NCBI RefSeq assembly: GCF_001949145.1
Contig: NW_019091420.1
Span: 687,768-751,767 of the forward strand
Direction of reading: 5' to 3'
Length of the DNA stretch: 64,000 nucleotides
From: Acanthaster planci
Lineage: Eukaryota; Echinodermata; Asteroidea; Valvatida; Acanthasteridae
Positions 12,001 through 23,242 of the stretch are shown piece after piece. Every line of letters starts with the position of its first letter. Positions within the stretch are counted from its first letter, which is position 1. The translations under genes and the position numbers were made by a program. The notes below the pieces were generated by a model. It was not told where the DNA came from. It worked only from the letters and a program-made list of their open reading frames with translations, and ran no database searches.

Positions 12001-15000
12001 AACAACGCCCGCGTCAACACCGCCTCCCCAGTGCCCGACAGCTCATGGCACAGCTGCCGCAAGCTGATCTATGTCCGCCCCAACCCCAAGACAGGGCTGC
12101 CCCTGGGCCACTGGCCCATCCCTGAGTCGTTCTGGCCAGATGTCAACGCCCCCACCCTAGTGAGTGACTTTGTTGAAAATTGCATCATATAGGAAGCTAC
12201 AGCGGGAAACTGACCACCTGCTAACTTAATTACAAATATGAATGGAGAAATTGACTGGAGTGGGATTTGAACCTTGCACTTCTGGAACACCACTCTGGTG
12301 TTTTACGAACTGAGCTGTCTAGCAATCTATCATTTGATAATGTTTCTGAGAGATTTTTACCTTCCAATGTATTTGGAAATTTAAGTAATCATTCCAATAG
12401 CATGGGTCAGTAGTTTGATATTGTTTTCAATGTTTTCCCCGACAATACATAGCAACCGCGGGATGCCCAACCCGCGGTGAAATTCATGTGCACGAACTGT
12501 GAGCCGATGCTGCTAGACAATCTTCCCTTTGACAAGTACGAGCTGGAGCCCTCACCTTTGACCCAGTACATTCTGGAGAGGCGGAACCCCAACGTTTGCT
12601 GGCAGGTACGTAAAGGGTCGCAGCTGCCGCCAGAAATCAGTCGGCATGCTTGCCAGTCTGTGCAAACGTAGCTGGCAGATTTTGTGGCAGCCCGTTTGAA
12701 CCTTGCGGGCTGGTCACCGGTCTCTAGTTTAAGACTCTAGATGGCTCAACGGCCATTCCAATCCTTCTATTGGAATGTGGATGGGGAACCAGTCGTAACC
12801 AACTGCGTCTTTGAAAACGATCCTCTGTATAGTTCATGGAGTGGTTACTTGGAGGACCGTAATTTCACTTGTAACAATTGTTACCCTTGAAGTTTGGTAA
12901 CTCAAGTTGACAGGTTAGCCAGTTGTAATTGGATTGTTTTTTTCTTTTACTTATTGTACCATGACACTTCAATAGTGAAAATTGGTCACATTACAATCGC
13001 ATTCTTAATTCTTTATTTCTCATTCTTAGAAATACTGAATTCCGTAATGAATTCTCACATCTGCGCCCAATTGGCCTTTTTACCTTTCAACAGCATAATC
13101 TATTAAAAGTGCATCATAGTCGGTGTTGCCCATGCGTCATAGTCAGTGTTGCCCCTGAATTTTTTTAATCCCTTCCTGCGCTGCCGCAGGTATTTGTCTC
13201 CAACAGCGGCAGGAACTCAGAGCTGGGCCACCCCTTTGGCTACCTGAAGGCCAGCTCCAACCTGACCTCGGTCAACCTCTTCATCATGCCCTACAACTAC
13301 CCGGTGCTGCTGCCTCTGCTGGACGACCTCTTCAAGGTGCACCGGCTCAAGCCCACGCTGGGCTGGCGGCAGGCCTTTGAGGCCTACCTCCGGGAGGTGC
13401 CCAGCTACTACGCAGGGGTAAGGCGACTGTTACCTTCTCACCATCGGCCAACACTCTCTGCTGAAAGTGATACGCGTCCATGATGCAACCCCCCCCCCGA
13501 AAACCGTTTAACTTTCATTCTGTGTAGAGTATTACTCCCCCGACATATACTCGTTCAAGTGAGACTGCGTTTGATTTGACGCTCACGTGACTTCTCATGC
13601 TCGCTCGGACATGGCTCATTTAACCAACTTGAAAGCCCCTCGGCCTGATGTTTCGCCGATTTGTCTGCCTCTCCAAATCTCCCTCCATGAGGTTTTTCCT
13701 CCTTTGGTCTCCCCTCCGTAGCCCCTGAAGATAGCCCTGCGGCGGATGGGCGCCCCCAACGTCATCCCCGATGGCATGGAGAACTGCCTGAGTTACACGG
13801 TGGTCACCTACCTCAAGCGGCTCAAGCAGCAGTCCAAAGTGGAGGCCGACCGGATGGCAGCCACGATCGCCAAGAAGCAGAAGCTGAGCGACACGGGTGT
13901 CAAGGTCACCCCAAGGTATGTTTCCGCACTTGCCCGGTCAGCGTGAATGAGGAAACACTGCCGGTGCTTCGACGTTGAACTTTGAGAAATGGTTGAGTTG
14001 CTTCAGTTTTAAACAGCGAGACATCTAATGGAACAATGAATCTCAACGGGGAGTGGGGTTTTTGATTTTGAGAAAAGACATTTATACTTTAAGTTTATTC
14101 CTAAGTTAGGAAATAATACATCACTTATGCATTATATAAAATAATGTTTGACAAGTTCTTCTGCACTCTTCAATTTTCAACTAATGATGCCCTGCTTGAC
14201 AAGATGGTCTGGTACCCTGTCGTCACAGATCGCAGATGCCCTCGCTGGCCGCCCGCAAGGACTTCCAGCAGCTCCTGCAGGCCATCACGGGCGAGACAGT
14301 CAGCGTGCGGCCTGACAGCAACATCGCCGAGTTCCCGGGCTACACGCTACGCGTCAAGGACCGCAGCGTGCGGCCGCGCACCTACCGCAACCCCTTCGAC
14401 ATCCCCCGCAAGGAGCTGCTGGACCAGCTGGTGCGGATGCGCACCAACTTCCTGCAGCTAGCCCTGGCCAAGTCGGCCAGGTTCATGAACGAGGGTAAGG
14501 ACCGTAGTCACAACTCCCACCGCGACACTGACCGCGGCTGTAGCCGTGCTCTCAACTGTATGTCTGACTGGTTTTGACATAAAGTTAAGTGTAATTTCTA
14601 GAGCCCCCAACTTTCCGCGCAAAGTGAATCCTGCTGGGTGCATTCATGTTCGTGCACAAATCTATGGAAACTCAAACTTCAATGCCGCTATTCGTATATT
14701 TGCATCTGTTTTCTAAAAATGATGCTTCAACAAACCTGATACAAGTAAAAAATGAAAACGCGTAATCAGTAAGCGAACCGTTTTTGCCAAGTGTCTTCCG
14801 TGCAAATGTGTGCACGTATGCGCCGCAGATGAATTTCACTGAGGCTGTTGAATGTGTCGTGCTAATGATCAAAATTGTACATTATTTGCCTGTTGCATTT
14901 ACGGCCCACTATTCAGAACGCGCTCAATCGCATTTCATTATTTTCAGTGACATGCGTGTGAATTCAAAATGTCTGAGCTCAGGATGCCGTCAAATTTTCT

Positions 15001-17862
15001 TCGGTATGACACGACAAGCTAGCACTCTCGTAAATCAACATAGTGCGACGGGTTCTAACCATTTGACCTGACAACAGTGGTTTGAGAAGAAAGGTTTCGT
15101 CGCAATCATGCCAATTCTGTAGAACTCGGAGGGTTTGGGGAAGAGTTTAACGGTACCTCATCCTGACTTTCTCTGCCTCCCGCAGACACCGTGCACAGCA
15201 TTCCCATGGCCGAGATGGGCAACTACCAGGAGTACCTGAAGCGAATGCCCAGTCCCCTCAGGGAGGCTGACCCCGCCCCTGCCCGGCTCCACACTTTTGG
15301 CAACCCCTTCAAGTTGGCTTCAGACAAGGACAAGGTGAGGTGTCTTTTTTGCTCGGCGCAAGAGGCTAGATTATCCTTTTTCTTATTGCTAACGCATAGC
15401 ACTTCTCAAAGTCTCAAGGTACTTCTGAAATTTTACCCCCCCCCCCGTTCCGCAGGCCAGTGAGACCAGCATTTTTAGGTGATGCAGTCTGCTCTCCGTC
15501 TGCAGGGATGCACATTTACAGTTTCTGTGTGATAAATAGGCAATTGTTGTAAAGCATCTTGCTCGAGGACACGAGCGCCATAATCCCCTGGGGGTTTGCA
15601 CCTCATACCACTGTACGTGAGACAAGGTAAACCCACGGACCACGGCACTCTTTTTGAAGGCGATGTCAAGGATTTTTTTTTTTACATCTTTTCCATGTAG
15701 CAAAAGTTCATGGTGGATGAGGCAGACGTGAACGAAGCCATGACGGGGCCGGGGCAGCAGCAGCAGCGTCGGCGGCTCAGCAGCGACTCGCCGCCAGGCT
15801 CGCCGGCCGCCAAGCGGGCCAGGAGCCCCGCCGCCACACCCCCCAGCCGGAGGCCCACCTCCCCCGGTGTCCAAGGGGGTATCATCCTCAAGAAACCCCT
15901 GGCGCAGCTGGTCCAGTCCAAACAGAAGGTGGCGTCAAATGCCGCACCGTCAGGTACGATAGTAATACTTTCCTATTGAAATGCTCAGCAATTTTAATAG
16001 CCAGTATCTTGTCTTGCTTTGTTTCAAAGTGAACAGTCGTTAAGGCTAACCAGCCATTTAATATCTGGCACAATGCCTTAAAGGAGACAGGTTTTTTTAA
16101 CCAGATTTTTTTGACTTCTGCTTGTTCTTACTTATCGGAAAATCCTATGATACAGTTTAAGTGAAGTTGTGAGGAAAAAGTGTATTGTCATTGGAGGCTG
16201 ATTTACATGTAACAAAATAGATTGTAACTGTTACAGTTTGTCTGGAATATTCTCTCTTTTAGGCTAGTTTTTTTAGACAGTCCGAGCTGAAATCATCAAA
16301 AAAATATCTTCCACGACGACTGTTTCTGTCGTGGTTTTTTTTTTCAGTCAAATGTGTCGCTTTAAACCATGCAGTTCACACAAATCCACAAATTTCTGAG
16401 AGTTTGAAATTGTCTTGATTTAAACGTAAACGTTATTAACACACGGACAAACCGGATCGAGAGTATACTCATGGCATCTAGTGAATTTTAATAATTTACA
16501 TGTCCATCCTGTGTGAACCTGTGTAGGATCTACAACACCAGCAGGAGAGCCAAAACCACCATCAGAGCCTTCTCAAGAGAATTCTGCCTCCCCCTCTCCG
16601 AATGTTCCCACGGAAACCACGAATCAGAACAATGCCTTAGAAGTTGAGTTTGAGCAGCCCCCCAGGCCGAGGCCGGGGCCGGAACTGACCAATCACGTGG
16701 AGGCAGAGCGAACCGCCCAGCCCGTTGCGAGGGAGCTTCCGGCCGGCAGAACGGGGAAGGCAATTGGTCAGCGTGACCCGCTGGTCGACGGCAGGACGGC
16801 GAAAAGGGTGAACAACGACGAAAGCGTTGCAGAGGTTAATGCCAAGTTAAAGCAGCTGATTGTGAAGGAAGTCAGGAAACCTGGGAAAGGTGAGAAAACC
16901 TCTACGATTTGTATAAACGCTGCCCCAATTTCAGGCCTTTTTTTTTCTCGGGTGGGGCCAGTTTTGCATTGTCAGTTCTCAGATACCGACTTATCTCCTT
17001 CAAGGCTAATTTCTGGGATCAGATCTATTTAGGGCATATCATGACTTACTTGTAGACGCAATTATTGAACATGTAAGTTTCAACAGAAGCACATGTGCAT
17101 ATTATTCCATTGTTGGTTGCTCATGTTTAACCCGAGTCGTCCCAAATCCGCTGTGAGGCTTGTGAAGGGATTCATTGGATATAGGAATGTACAGCCCAGC
17201 ATCCATTCCTTCACTTGATGGCCTTGAAAGTCACAAGTACAAATAATGTGCCAACGGGTTCCGGCACAGTGGAGGATTTCGGAGGATTCAAGAAAGCTCA
17301 TTATACCATTCAGAAAAGCGGACAAGGACCAGTTATTTTTAACAGTAGTTGGCTCATTTCCTACTTCTGTTATACAAGTAGCCCTCCCGATGTACTGGAA
17401 TCGTATGCATAGATTGAATTATTAACCATGCAGCTGGCTTTTTACGTTTAACTTAACTAAAAACTTCACTCTTCAAACATGAAACAGAGACGCTAAAATA
17501 CAAAATCATTCGTATGGATTTTTTTTTAATTTGCAGTAAGATTCACGTATGCTTGGAACATCACTTTTTCAGTCTGCACGTTGTTTTTCCCCCGACCAGA
17601 TTTCTCTCGGCTGTTCGTTCACCTGAACGCCATTCAGGGCGACCTGGACACCAAGTACCTCTTCGTCAACAGCATCATCCGCGAGGCCGGTCGCTTCAAG
17701 CGGCGGCGGCTTATCGAAATGCTGGAGACCTTCCAGCAGTCGGTGGTGCGGTACGAGACGAACCACGGCGGGGGCGTTGCCTCTGGAGGAGGGGCGGCGA
17801 CAGCTAACATCTCGGCCCCGCCCAAGAAGAAGAACAGAAATCACTTGGTGGCGCCGAGGTAG
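1..17862 (+). CDS. INTS6: Integrator complex subunit 6 (5' end outside window)
   Basis: INTS6 is a subunit of the nuclear Integrator complex, which cleaves nascent RNA and, through INTS6/INTS8, recruits PP2A to paused RNA polymerase II. Coding exons read from splice sites and similarity: 1-75, 5515-5664, 7418-7507, 8913-9099, 9336-9467, 9943-10053 (extra exon, listed separately), 11933-12159, 12453-12605, 13190-13417, 13722-13915, 14229-14494, 15186-15334, 15701-15953, 16527-16889, 17600-17862 (stop TAG). All junctions keep frame and have GT-AG ends. About 946 codons are visible; by comparison with human INTS6 (887 aa) roughly the first 52 residues, including the VWA metal-site motif, lie upstream. 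Landmarks: RYMLVS and FMNELKNLQ (VWA domain), GSELTKEPFRWDQR, CRKLIYVRPNPKTG, LPFDKYELEPSPLTQ, MPYNYPVLLPLLDDLFK, MGNYQEYLK, a basic Ser/Pro-rich disordered stretch (exons 15701 and 16527), and the conserved C-terminal INTS6/DDX26 domain ending in RRRLIEMLETFQQS. The longer length comes from the extra exon and the disordered region. Confidence 0.96.
1428..1741. mobile_element. TTAA-type MITE in INTS6 intron
   Basis: The 314-bp segment begins TTAACCCTAAC and ends TTAGGGTTAA, so it has inverted ends and TTAA at both borders, as expected for a piggyBac-like non-autonomous element with TTAA target duplication. The interior is AT-rich, contains a short imperfect palindrome near 1448-1490 and has no coding potential. 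Assignment to piggyBac is from the termini only. Confidence 0.5.
3853..3874. repeat. (CA)n microsatellite
   Basis: About eleven uninterrupted CA dinucleotides in INTS6 intron DNA, followed by an A-rich tail. A typical simple repeat. Confidence 0.9.
4625..4896 (-). mobile_element. MITE with TCCTCCAAAATCC words, copy 1
   Basis: Starts TTAATCCTAACC and ends near GTTAGG. Its interior (about 4690-4790: GGCAAAAGTGCATGGCT, then GTGAAGGTCGT, then AGACCTT) matches the reverse complement of about 38640-38720 inside the element 38445-38794. The two are therefore copies of one family in opposite orientation. No coding capacity is seen. The right border is uncertain. Confidence 0.55.
6016..6644 (-). mobile_element. 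hAT-like MITE, diverged copy in INTS6 intron
   Basis: Left end GGGGCTGAGTCAATTTGAATAA and right end GGCACAGCCCTA match, in reverse orientation, the ends of the element at 29679-30168. Interior matches include the words for GCACAATGGAGGCTTG and the flanking T/A-rich segments. The possible 8-bp flanks CTTTTTCA and GTTTGTCA agree at six of eight positions, fitting an eroded hAT target duplication. Confidence 0.6.
8212..8560 (-). repeat. Two tandem ~175-bp units each with a histone-type 3' stem-loop
   Basis: Two similar units lie head to tail, about 8212-8379 and 8380-8560. Both start TTCTTAGTTGTAG and both end near CTCAAGGTTCA. Each contains, read on the minus strand, GGTTCTTTTCAGAACC (8274-8289 and 8451-8466), followed by ACACATACTCATAAAAGAG or a close variant. 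The 16 bases form a six-base-pair stem with a TTTC loop and fit the metazoan replication-dependent histone 3' stem-loop consensus, with an ACACA flank resembling the usual ACCCA. A larger inverted repeat (GTGTGGTTCTGA against TCAGAACCACAC) surrounds it in each unit. No histone reading frame is present on either strand nearby. The units may be relics, a transposon family or chance. Confidence 0.55.
9943..10053 (+). CDS. INTS6: In-frame 37-codon linker exon of INTS6 (possible cassette exon)
   Basis: A 111-bp open stretch preceded by a T/G-rich tract and TTTGTAG acceptor and followed by a strong CCG|GTGAGT donor. It enters and leaves in phase 1, exactly the phase of the flanking exons (9336-9467 and 11933-12159), so it can be included or skipped without shifting frame. 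It encodes a Gly/Pro/Ser/Asn-rich peptide (contains RRSPMPQEGEG and PGNGSADNK), with no similarity I recognise and no counterpart in human INTS6, where the linker between the VWA domain and the next domain is short. Its coding status rests on splice signals, open frame and phase match, not on homology. Confidence 0.65.
11560..11845 (-). mobile_element. tRNA-derived SINE in INTS6 intron
   Basis: On the minus strand, from about 11843 down to 11774, a tRNA-like head reads GGTTGGTGCAGTGGTACG (A-box-like) and, 30-40 bases on, GGGTTCGAATCCC (B box). No clean acceptor stem forms, so this is not an intact tRNA gene. A non-tRNA body follows to roughly 11560 and includes the words ACCCGGTGGGTTTTCTC and CTTGCAAGTCACAGGG. 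RNA polymerase III promoter boxes plus a body of this size are the usual build of a SINE. The 3' border is approximate. Confidence 0.6.
12168..12328 (-). mobile_element. tRNA-derived SINE fragment beside an INTS6 splice donor
   Basis: Minus-strand sequence from about 12328 has GACAGCTCAGTTCGTAAA (A-box-like) and AAGGTTCAAATCCC (B box), separated by the normal tRNA distance. The acceptor ends do not pair, so it is a tRNA-like SINE head rather than a tRNA. The following unique-looking part runs to within about ten bases of the donor at 12160. Body boundaries are inferred. Confidence 0.5.
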
Positions 17863-20800
17863 CACAGAATGGTCCACGGGGTGGTTGGGAGTACTTTCGC
17901 TCACGTGTCATGAATGTATGACCTTGAACTTTGACCCGTTGACCTGAGGTACTGAAATGCTGCAGGAACTGGACAAGCTGGACTTGTGTGTTGGCCGGGG
18001 GAGGGGGCAGTGGCGAGGCGAGACAGCAAGCGTTGCCATCTCGTTATTTCTCTTTGCCGTGAATGAAACCAAACTGTGATTTTTAAACCGTACGCTAGCA
18101 GATTTCATTGTCGAATGATATCCATAAGCCACATAGGTTGTTGAATTGGACATTGCCCAGTGCGATAACAAAAAAGGGTATTTGAGTTTACCGAACAAAA
18201 CTGTCAGAGACAAGTTTACACGCCCCCATGTCAAATGCACTCCACACGCTAAACTGGCTCTGTCGGGACGATTGATAAAAAGAACCTCTCCATTGGATCA
18301 TCTTTGGAAACGAGAACGAGATGCTGTGTGTTGGAATTGGAAGATTCTACCTCTTGGACGAGTGAGAGTATGACCATTGGCAGAAGAGAAAATGATTGCT
18401 CGTTCACCAGTAGTATTCCATTGTACGTGTATTTTCTGGGTTTTTTACACTTGCATTTTCTGTATAGGCGACACCTGGCCGTCCACGAAACGTCACGCAA
18501 CTGTATTTGTGATTTTACTCCGTCACTTCGACTGCAACTCGAATGTTCAACCTGCAGACACAGCACAGTGCATTTGGTTTCAAGTGTCAGTAATCACATG
18601 GCTGACCTCAGCCGCTTACCAGACCTTGGCCACCTCTGTGGCCGCAGGTTTAATAGCCCTGGCTTCCGACCACAGAGTTGAACCCAGGAACACTTCACAT
18701 AAGCGGACCGTGGCTAGGATCATACAATATCGGCTTGACCTTCACCCATTGAAGTCAGGTGGCTAGCGGCTGTTTTAGTGTTTCCTCATTGGCACTTGTG
18801 TGCAATGCCAGCCTAAGACCTTTTCAGATGCAGTCCGGAGATGCTGGTTGAAAAAGTTGCATTAGCAGACCCACTCTCCTCAAAAACCAAAGGGTGATAA
18901 ACAAGCAAAGGGATCAATCTTACACGAGATTTCATCACATATCATGCAGACTGAAAGCATATCGAAGACAGTAAGGTAGTTGATTCACACAGCGGTGTCG
19001 TATTCCTTTCCGTGCTTAAAGTTGTCAGAGGTGTATCTAGGACTAAATGTCCGCGAGGGGGGCACCCGGGGTGCACACATTTTTTCAACGGAGCACAACA
19101 TGAAAATAAGATGCAGTTGCATAGCTATATAATCTCTACAGAGATAATTTACAGGGGATGGCACCTTGGGGCACAGGCATCACGTAACCAATCTCTGAGC
19201 CCAGCAACTTCTCGGAAATGGTCCGGGTGCTTACTGAAGAGTTGTTGGCTCGAAAACAAAGAACCTGCTTTGATGGGGAACGCTGATGTTGTACACCGTT
19301 TTAAATTTGAAAATAAATTGTCGTTCATTCAAGGCGAACTTTTCAAAAGTTTGGTTTGATTTGCATATGAAAACTTTGAAATTGAGATATATCTGATGAA
19401 TCCATGTCCGTAAGTTTGACACTTTCAAGGGGGCACTTATCTGATTTATGCATATATTCAAATTGATGTTTCATACACAAGCAAGGTTGAACCAATCAGC
19501 GATCGTTGCTGTAGTCTGTGCGCACAACCTTTGACCAATAGGAGTCCACACAATCACCCACAGCTTTTGTGCACAGTACCGGCCACGAGTGGCCGGTCAC
19601 TTTGCAGCTGTACTCATTGTATACTCTGTCTCGGTGGTGAGCGTGCATGCACAAACATTGGTCAAGTGGTAATGCACGCACAGTACACCTAGCCACTGTC
19701 TCTCATTGGCCAACTTTGTTGCTGCTTGCAAACCATCACCACAGTCTTCGTGCACATATTACACCACTTGTAGCAAAATGGAATAAAGGAGGTCCCGTGA
19801 AGTTCTGTTGAAACACAGGGCCTTGTGCCTTGGCAGCAGAAACACCCAAACCAAAAAAAAAGCCAAGAAAAGAGGCCTTTAACTCGTCTCTTTTGTATTT
19901 AGAATTTCCCGAGTTTATGCCACATGGCACAAGACACAATAAAGGGGCCCAGTGACTGAACTGTCACATTAGCAGTGTTTCCCTGATGTTCTTGCCATTT
20001 TTGCCATGCCTTGTTAGGGCACTCCACAACCTTTTCTTCATTTTATCAGCGCAGAGGCCAGAACTGGATTGAGACCACAAGGATATCGGTTTTGAATTAA
20101 AAATCAATGTCCACTTTCCTGTCAAAACTGACAGGCAAATTTTGTCCGTCCATTTTACACTCCAAAGAATGTTGAGAGACTTCGAAGGCATGCGCGTCCC
20201 CACGGACATCTGTGTAAATCTAACGCAGACCCCCAAAAATCGTGTGACTGAAAAACCTCTCTTAAATGTCTTTGGGTGATTGAACACTTGCAGAAATTCA
20301 TACTCAAAGGGGATACACTGCCAACTTGACTGGCCCCCTTTACTCTGATGTGTCCTGCAAGGCCCAATGTGCAAATTTATACGCAAAGCGAAATGGGTGG
20401 AAACCAGTCATAATAAACATCACATGGAAGTTTTGCTTGGTGACCATTTTTGGCTCAGCAAGCTGTAATATCATCTTAAGTTACTCTTACCTCATTGGGT
20501 CCCTTGGTCATCCCAGTGCAGAGAGAAACGTTGCACATCAGCCTCGTTGGTATTGGACATTCTTGCATAAAAACCAATCGGGTCAGAGTTATCGTTACAC
20601 AGGAAACTGTTTATCTCAAGGTTTCACAATTGTAGATGGTTAATTCACGAGCCAACACTTCCTGAAAAATCCAAAAATCTATCATTTCCAATCTAACTGT
20701 GATTTATCTTTCACTTTGATGAGAGGGAGTGTCTTCCTTTGTGGAAAGTATTGACACCAAAATCTAAATGTATTTAAACAAAATCCTTTGGCTGGTTTTG

Positions 20801-21948
20801 AAAATGCTATATATTTTTGATAAATTTTGAGTGTAAAGTCAACAGCCAAAGATATGTGCCCTTTTATGTGTTTTGTGAATTAGCCATCTAGAACATGTAG
20901 ATATGTTTGATATTGTAAGAAATGTCAAGCCTTTGTTTGGTGGTAATGTGCAATTCTGTACATATTTACAGTATCACGATTTATTTGGGCACTTTTTGGC
21001 CATTGAGCCCAAAGTTTTTGCAAAGAAATCCATGAAAATGAGAATAAAAATTTAAGAGTTGACACAGACTTATTTTCTGAATGGTATCATTTTTATGGGA
21101 TTGAACCTAGTTATTAAGATGTCAAATTTTCTGACCCCTATCCTATGATGCGAATCGGACCCAAGTTCTGGAAGCGGGAAAAAGCATTCCAAATGGCTTA
21201 GACATACATTCGGCCCTCTTTTTACAAGGAACTTTGGATCGACTTAAAAATTTGTCTGAAATTTCAGCCATTACATGCATGTAGGGTACGGCTAATAATG
21301 CAGGTATGCTCTTTTGCATCCTCATGCGCCAGGGGAAATTCAAATGGTTTCATTACCTCTCCGAATTTATTCTTAAAAAGCCCCCCCCTTGACTAAAAAT
21401 GACGTTTTCTGTCCTGTCCCCTTCCACCCCATGTCACGCAGCCTTTCGCCCAGTATATATCAAAACACAAGAGGGCGCCCTCTAAATATTGAGGTTGCTA
21501 CATCAGTCTCATATCCTGACGACTTTACTGCCTTTCTGGCATCGGCGGATCCGTATCATCCCGACTATCTGACTAAATGGAGATGGTGTAAAGTGACTCC
21601 ACCCGGTTTAATGCGTGTACAGATTGACAGTTTCTACAGACGTCAGACTCAGTGGATTGTCTAAATCTGGGCAAATTTCAATCTCACAATATGAAACCAT
21701 GACATAATTTAAGAAGTCTTCTTCAGTCACATTTTGTGTGTGTTAGTTTCTGTGCAGATAAAACCGTGAGTATAGGAAGAATTCACGTCATATTTATCTC
21801 AAAATTCGACTGGCAAAGATCTTTTCCTACCTCCATGGTCAGACTCATTCAGAGCTTACACTTTTGCTGCGGTTGAGTAGTTCGCCTATAAATAGGCAGG
21901 ATAGGTCAAGGCCGAATGGGTCATGGTGTCATCATTTAGTCATTGCTT

Positions 21949-22018
21949 TTAACCCTAACCCCCAAGGGTGTATGTAAAATCGTATTGAAATTGGAGGATT
22001 TTGGACTGTTAGGGTTAA
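21949..22018. mobile_element. Short TTAA-flanked inverted-repeat element
   Basis: 70 bp from TTAACCCTAA to TTAGGGTTAA, sharing its ends with 1428-1741, 25802-25861, 46473-46531 and 38445-38794. It has an AT-rich interior containing GGAGGATTTTGG and no coding capacity. Confidence 0.5.
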
Positions 22019-22444
22019 ATTAAAGCCTTGTAGGTCTAGGCCTACCCCCAGAACTGTGAGGTCCGACGACCGCTCCTCTCGATTCCATTCGAGTTGTGTA
22101 CCCATAGAAATGTTGCTTCATTTCCCCCAAGAGTTTTATGTAAGATAGTTTACATACCTTTGTTGTGAGTACCAAGAAGAAAAGGGCCAAAACCATGCCA
22201 TTTTCCAGAAAAGGTGCCAATATTTCCTGATCAGTGTCTGAGAGTCATGTGGTTCACATGTGTACTTGCGAAAACAAGCCGCGACCAAATGGTTGACTAT
22301 GGCCATGATCGATACACAAGACATGGAAATTGGCTTCAGCCACATTCCGTACCTGTGTTTGCAATTCTTAGCCGTGCTGGTTGAAATGGCAGGCAGTTGA
22401 CTGCAGCGCGCTGGGGGTCACAGTGACCAATCACAGGGCTCCTC

Positions 22445-22593
22445 ATTATTTTGCCCAAATTGAAGGAAGACAAGCAACAGCCGTTGGGTGCCAGTGCACA
22501 TGAGCGTGCTGTCGCACAGTGAACACTTCATGTTGAGCGGCTTCCTGCACCCAACGGCTGTTGCTTGTCTTCCTTCTATTGGGCATAAATAAT
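22445..22593. repeat. Foldback element, 47-bp arms
   Basis: Arm 22445-22491 (around ACAAGCAACAGCCGTTGGGTGC) is closely inverted at 22547-22593, with a 55-bp spacer. The transcript of either strand would form a long stem. Flanks carry no clear coding sequence. Probably a MITE. Confidence 0.75.
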
Positions 22594-22827
22594 GATCATT
22601 TTCATGGAAACGGCACATTGTAAAGTTTCCGTTTTTATTAATTGTGTGAACTCCCAAATGAACATTTGAACCATTCTTCTTTCACCAGACTGCGGTAAGA
22701 TTAAGTGAGCATTAGAAGGAATAGTGATCTTGTACAAAGTCTTGACTGATTTGCTTGAGTGTTCCGAATGTTTTTGGCCAAGAGAGTAATTGGTAATTTT
22801 TTCAATTCATTTGGTACAGTATGTTTA

Positions 22828-23006
22828 TTAACCCCTTCGCACGAGAACCGTCAGCTTTGTGTGAGGATTAGTGGATACCACACATACAGTCTATTCACCA
22901 TGCAGCTGCTGGTTCAATGGGGCCTGCTGCTGGACAGAGCTTTGCATTCTGGGCATACCGCAACCCAGCAGTCGCGGTCAAAAGAATCCCAGCGTTAAGG
23001 GGTTAA
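22828..23006. mobile_element. TTAA-type MITE upstream of PDCD10
   Basis: 179 bp bounded by TTAACCCCTT and AAGGGGTTAA, i.e. TTAA at each border with CCCCTT inverted ends. This is the layout of piggyBac-like MITEs and it lies about 240 bp before the PDCD10 start codon. No coding capacity. Confidence 0.55.
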
Positions 23007-23242
23007 CATTCGTCCACCTATCAACAAATTGAGGATTCTTTAAGCATTATTGAAATCTGCAGGAATGCTGGAGTTTTGAATCATATTCATATTTACATTG
23101 CATATAAATTTTATATATGTAATTATGTATATATGATTATATGTTTATTCATATTTTGTGCACAGATATAACAGAAAATTGGCAGGGGGAACCAGGGAAC
23201 GCCGAGTGCATTGTTTTTTTCCAATCGACGTGAAATCCCAGA

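Larger units (their letters stand above)
17863..23242. other. INTS6 3' UTR and INTS6-PDCD10 intergenic region
   Basis: No further coding exon is supported. Candidate polyadenylation signals AATAAA on the plus strand occur near 19312, 19785, 19938 and 21042; which one ends INTS6 cannot be told from sequence. Repeats: a degenerate fragment starting near 19024 (GGGGGGCACCCGGGGTG), a TTAA-type pair at 21949-22018, an inverted repeat at 22445-22593 and a second TTAA-type element at 22828-23006. Open frames at 18304-18766 overlap each other and show no similarity I recognise. Confidence 0.6.

Noticed and set aside
15389-15874. 161-codon minus-strand frame
   Set aside because: Antisense of the GC-rich INTS6 exon 15701-15953 plus intron; no splice or homology support.
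16306-16340. CCACGACGACTGTTTCTGTCGTGG hairpin followed by a T-run
   Set aside because: Looks like a bacterial terminator, but it sits in a eukaryotic intron with an ordinary poly-pyrimidine stretch; no role can be supported.
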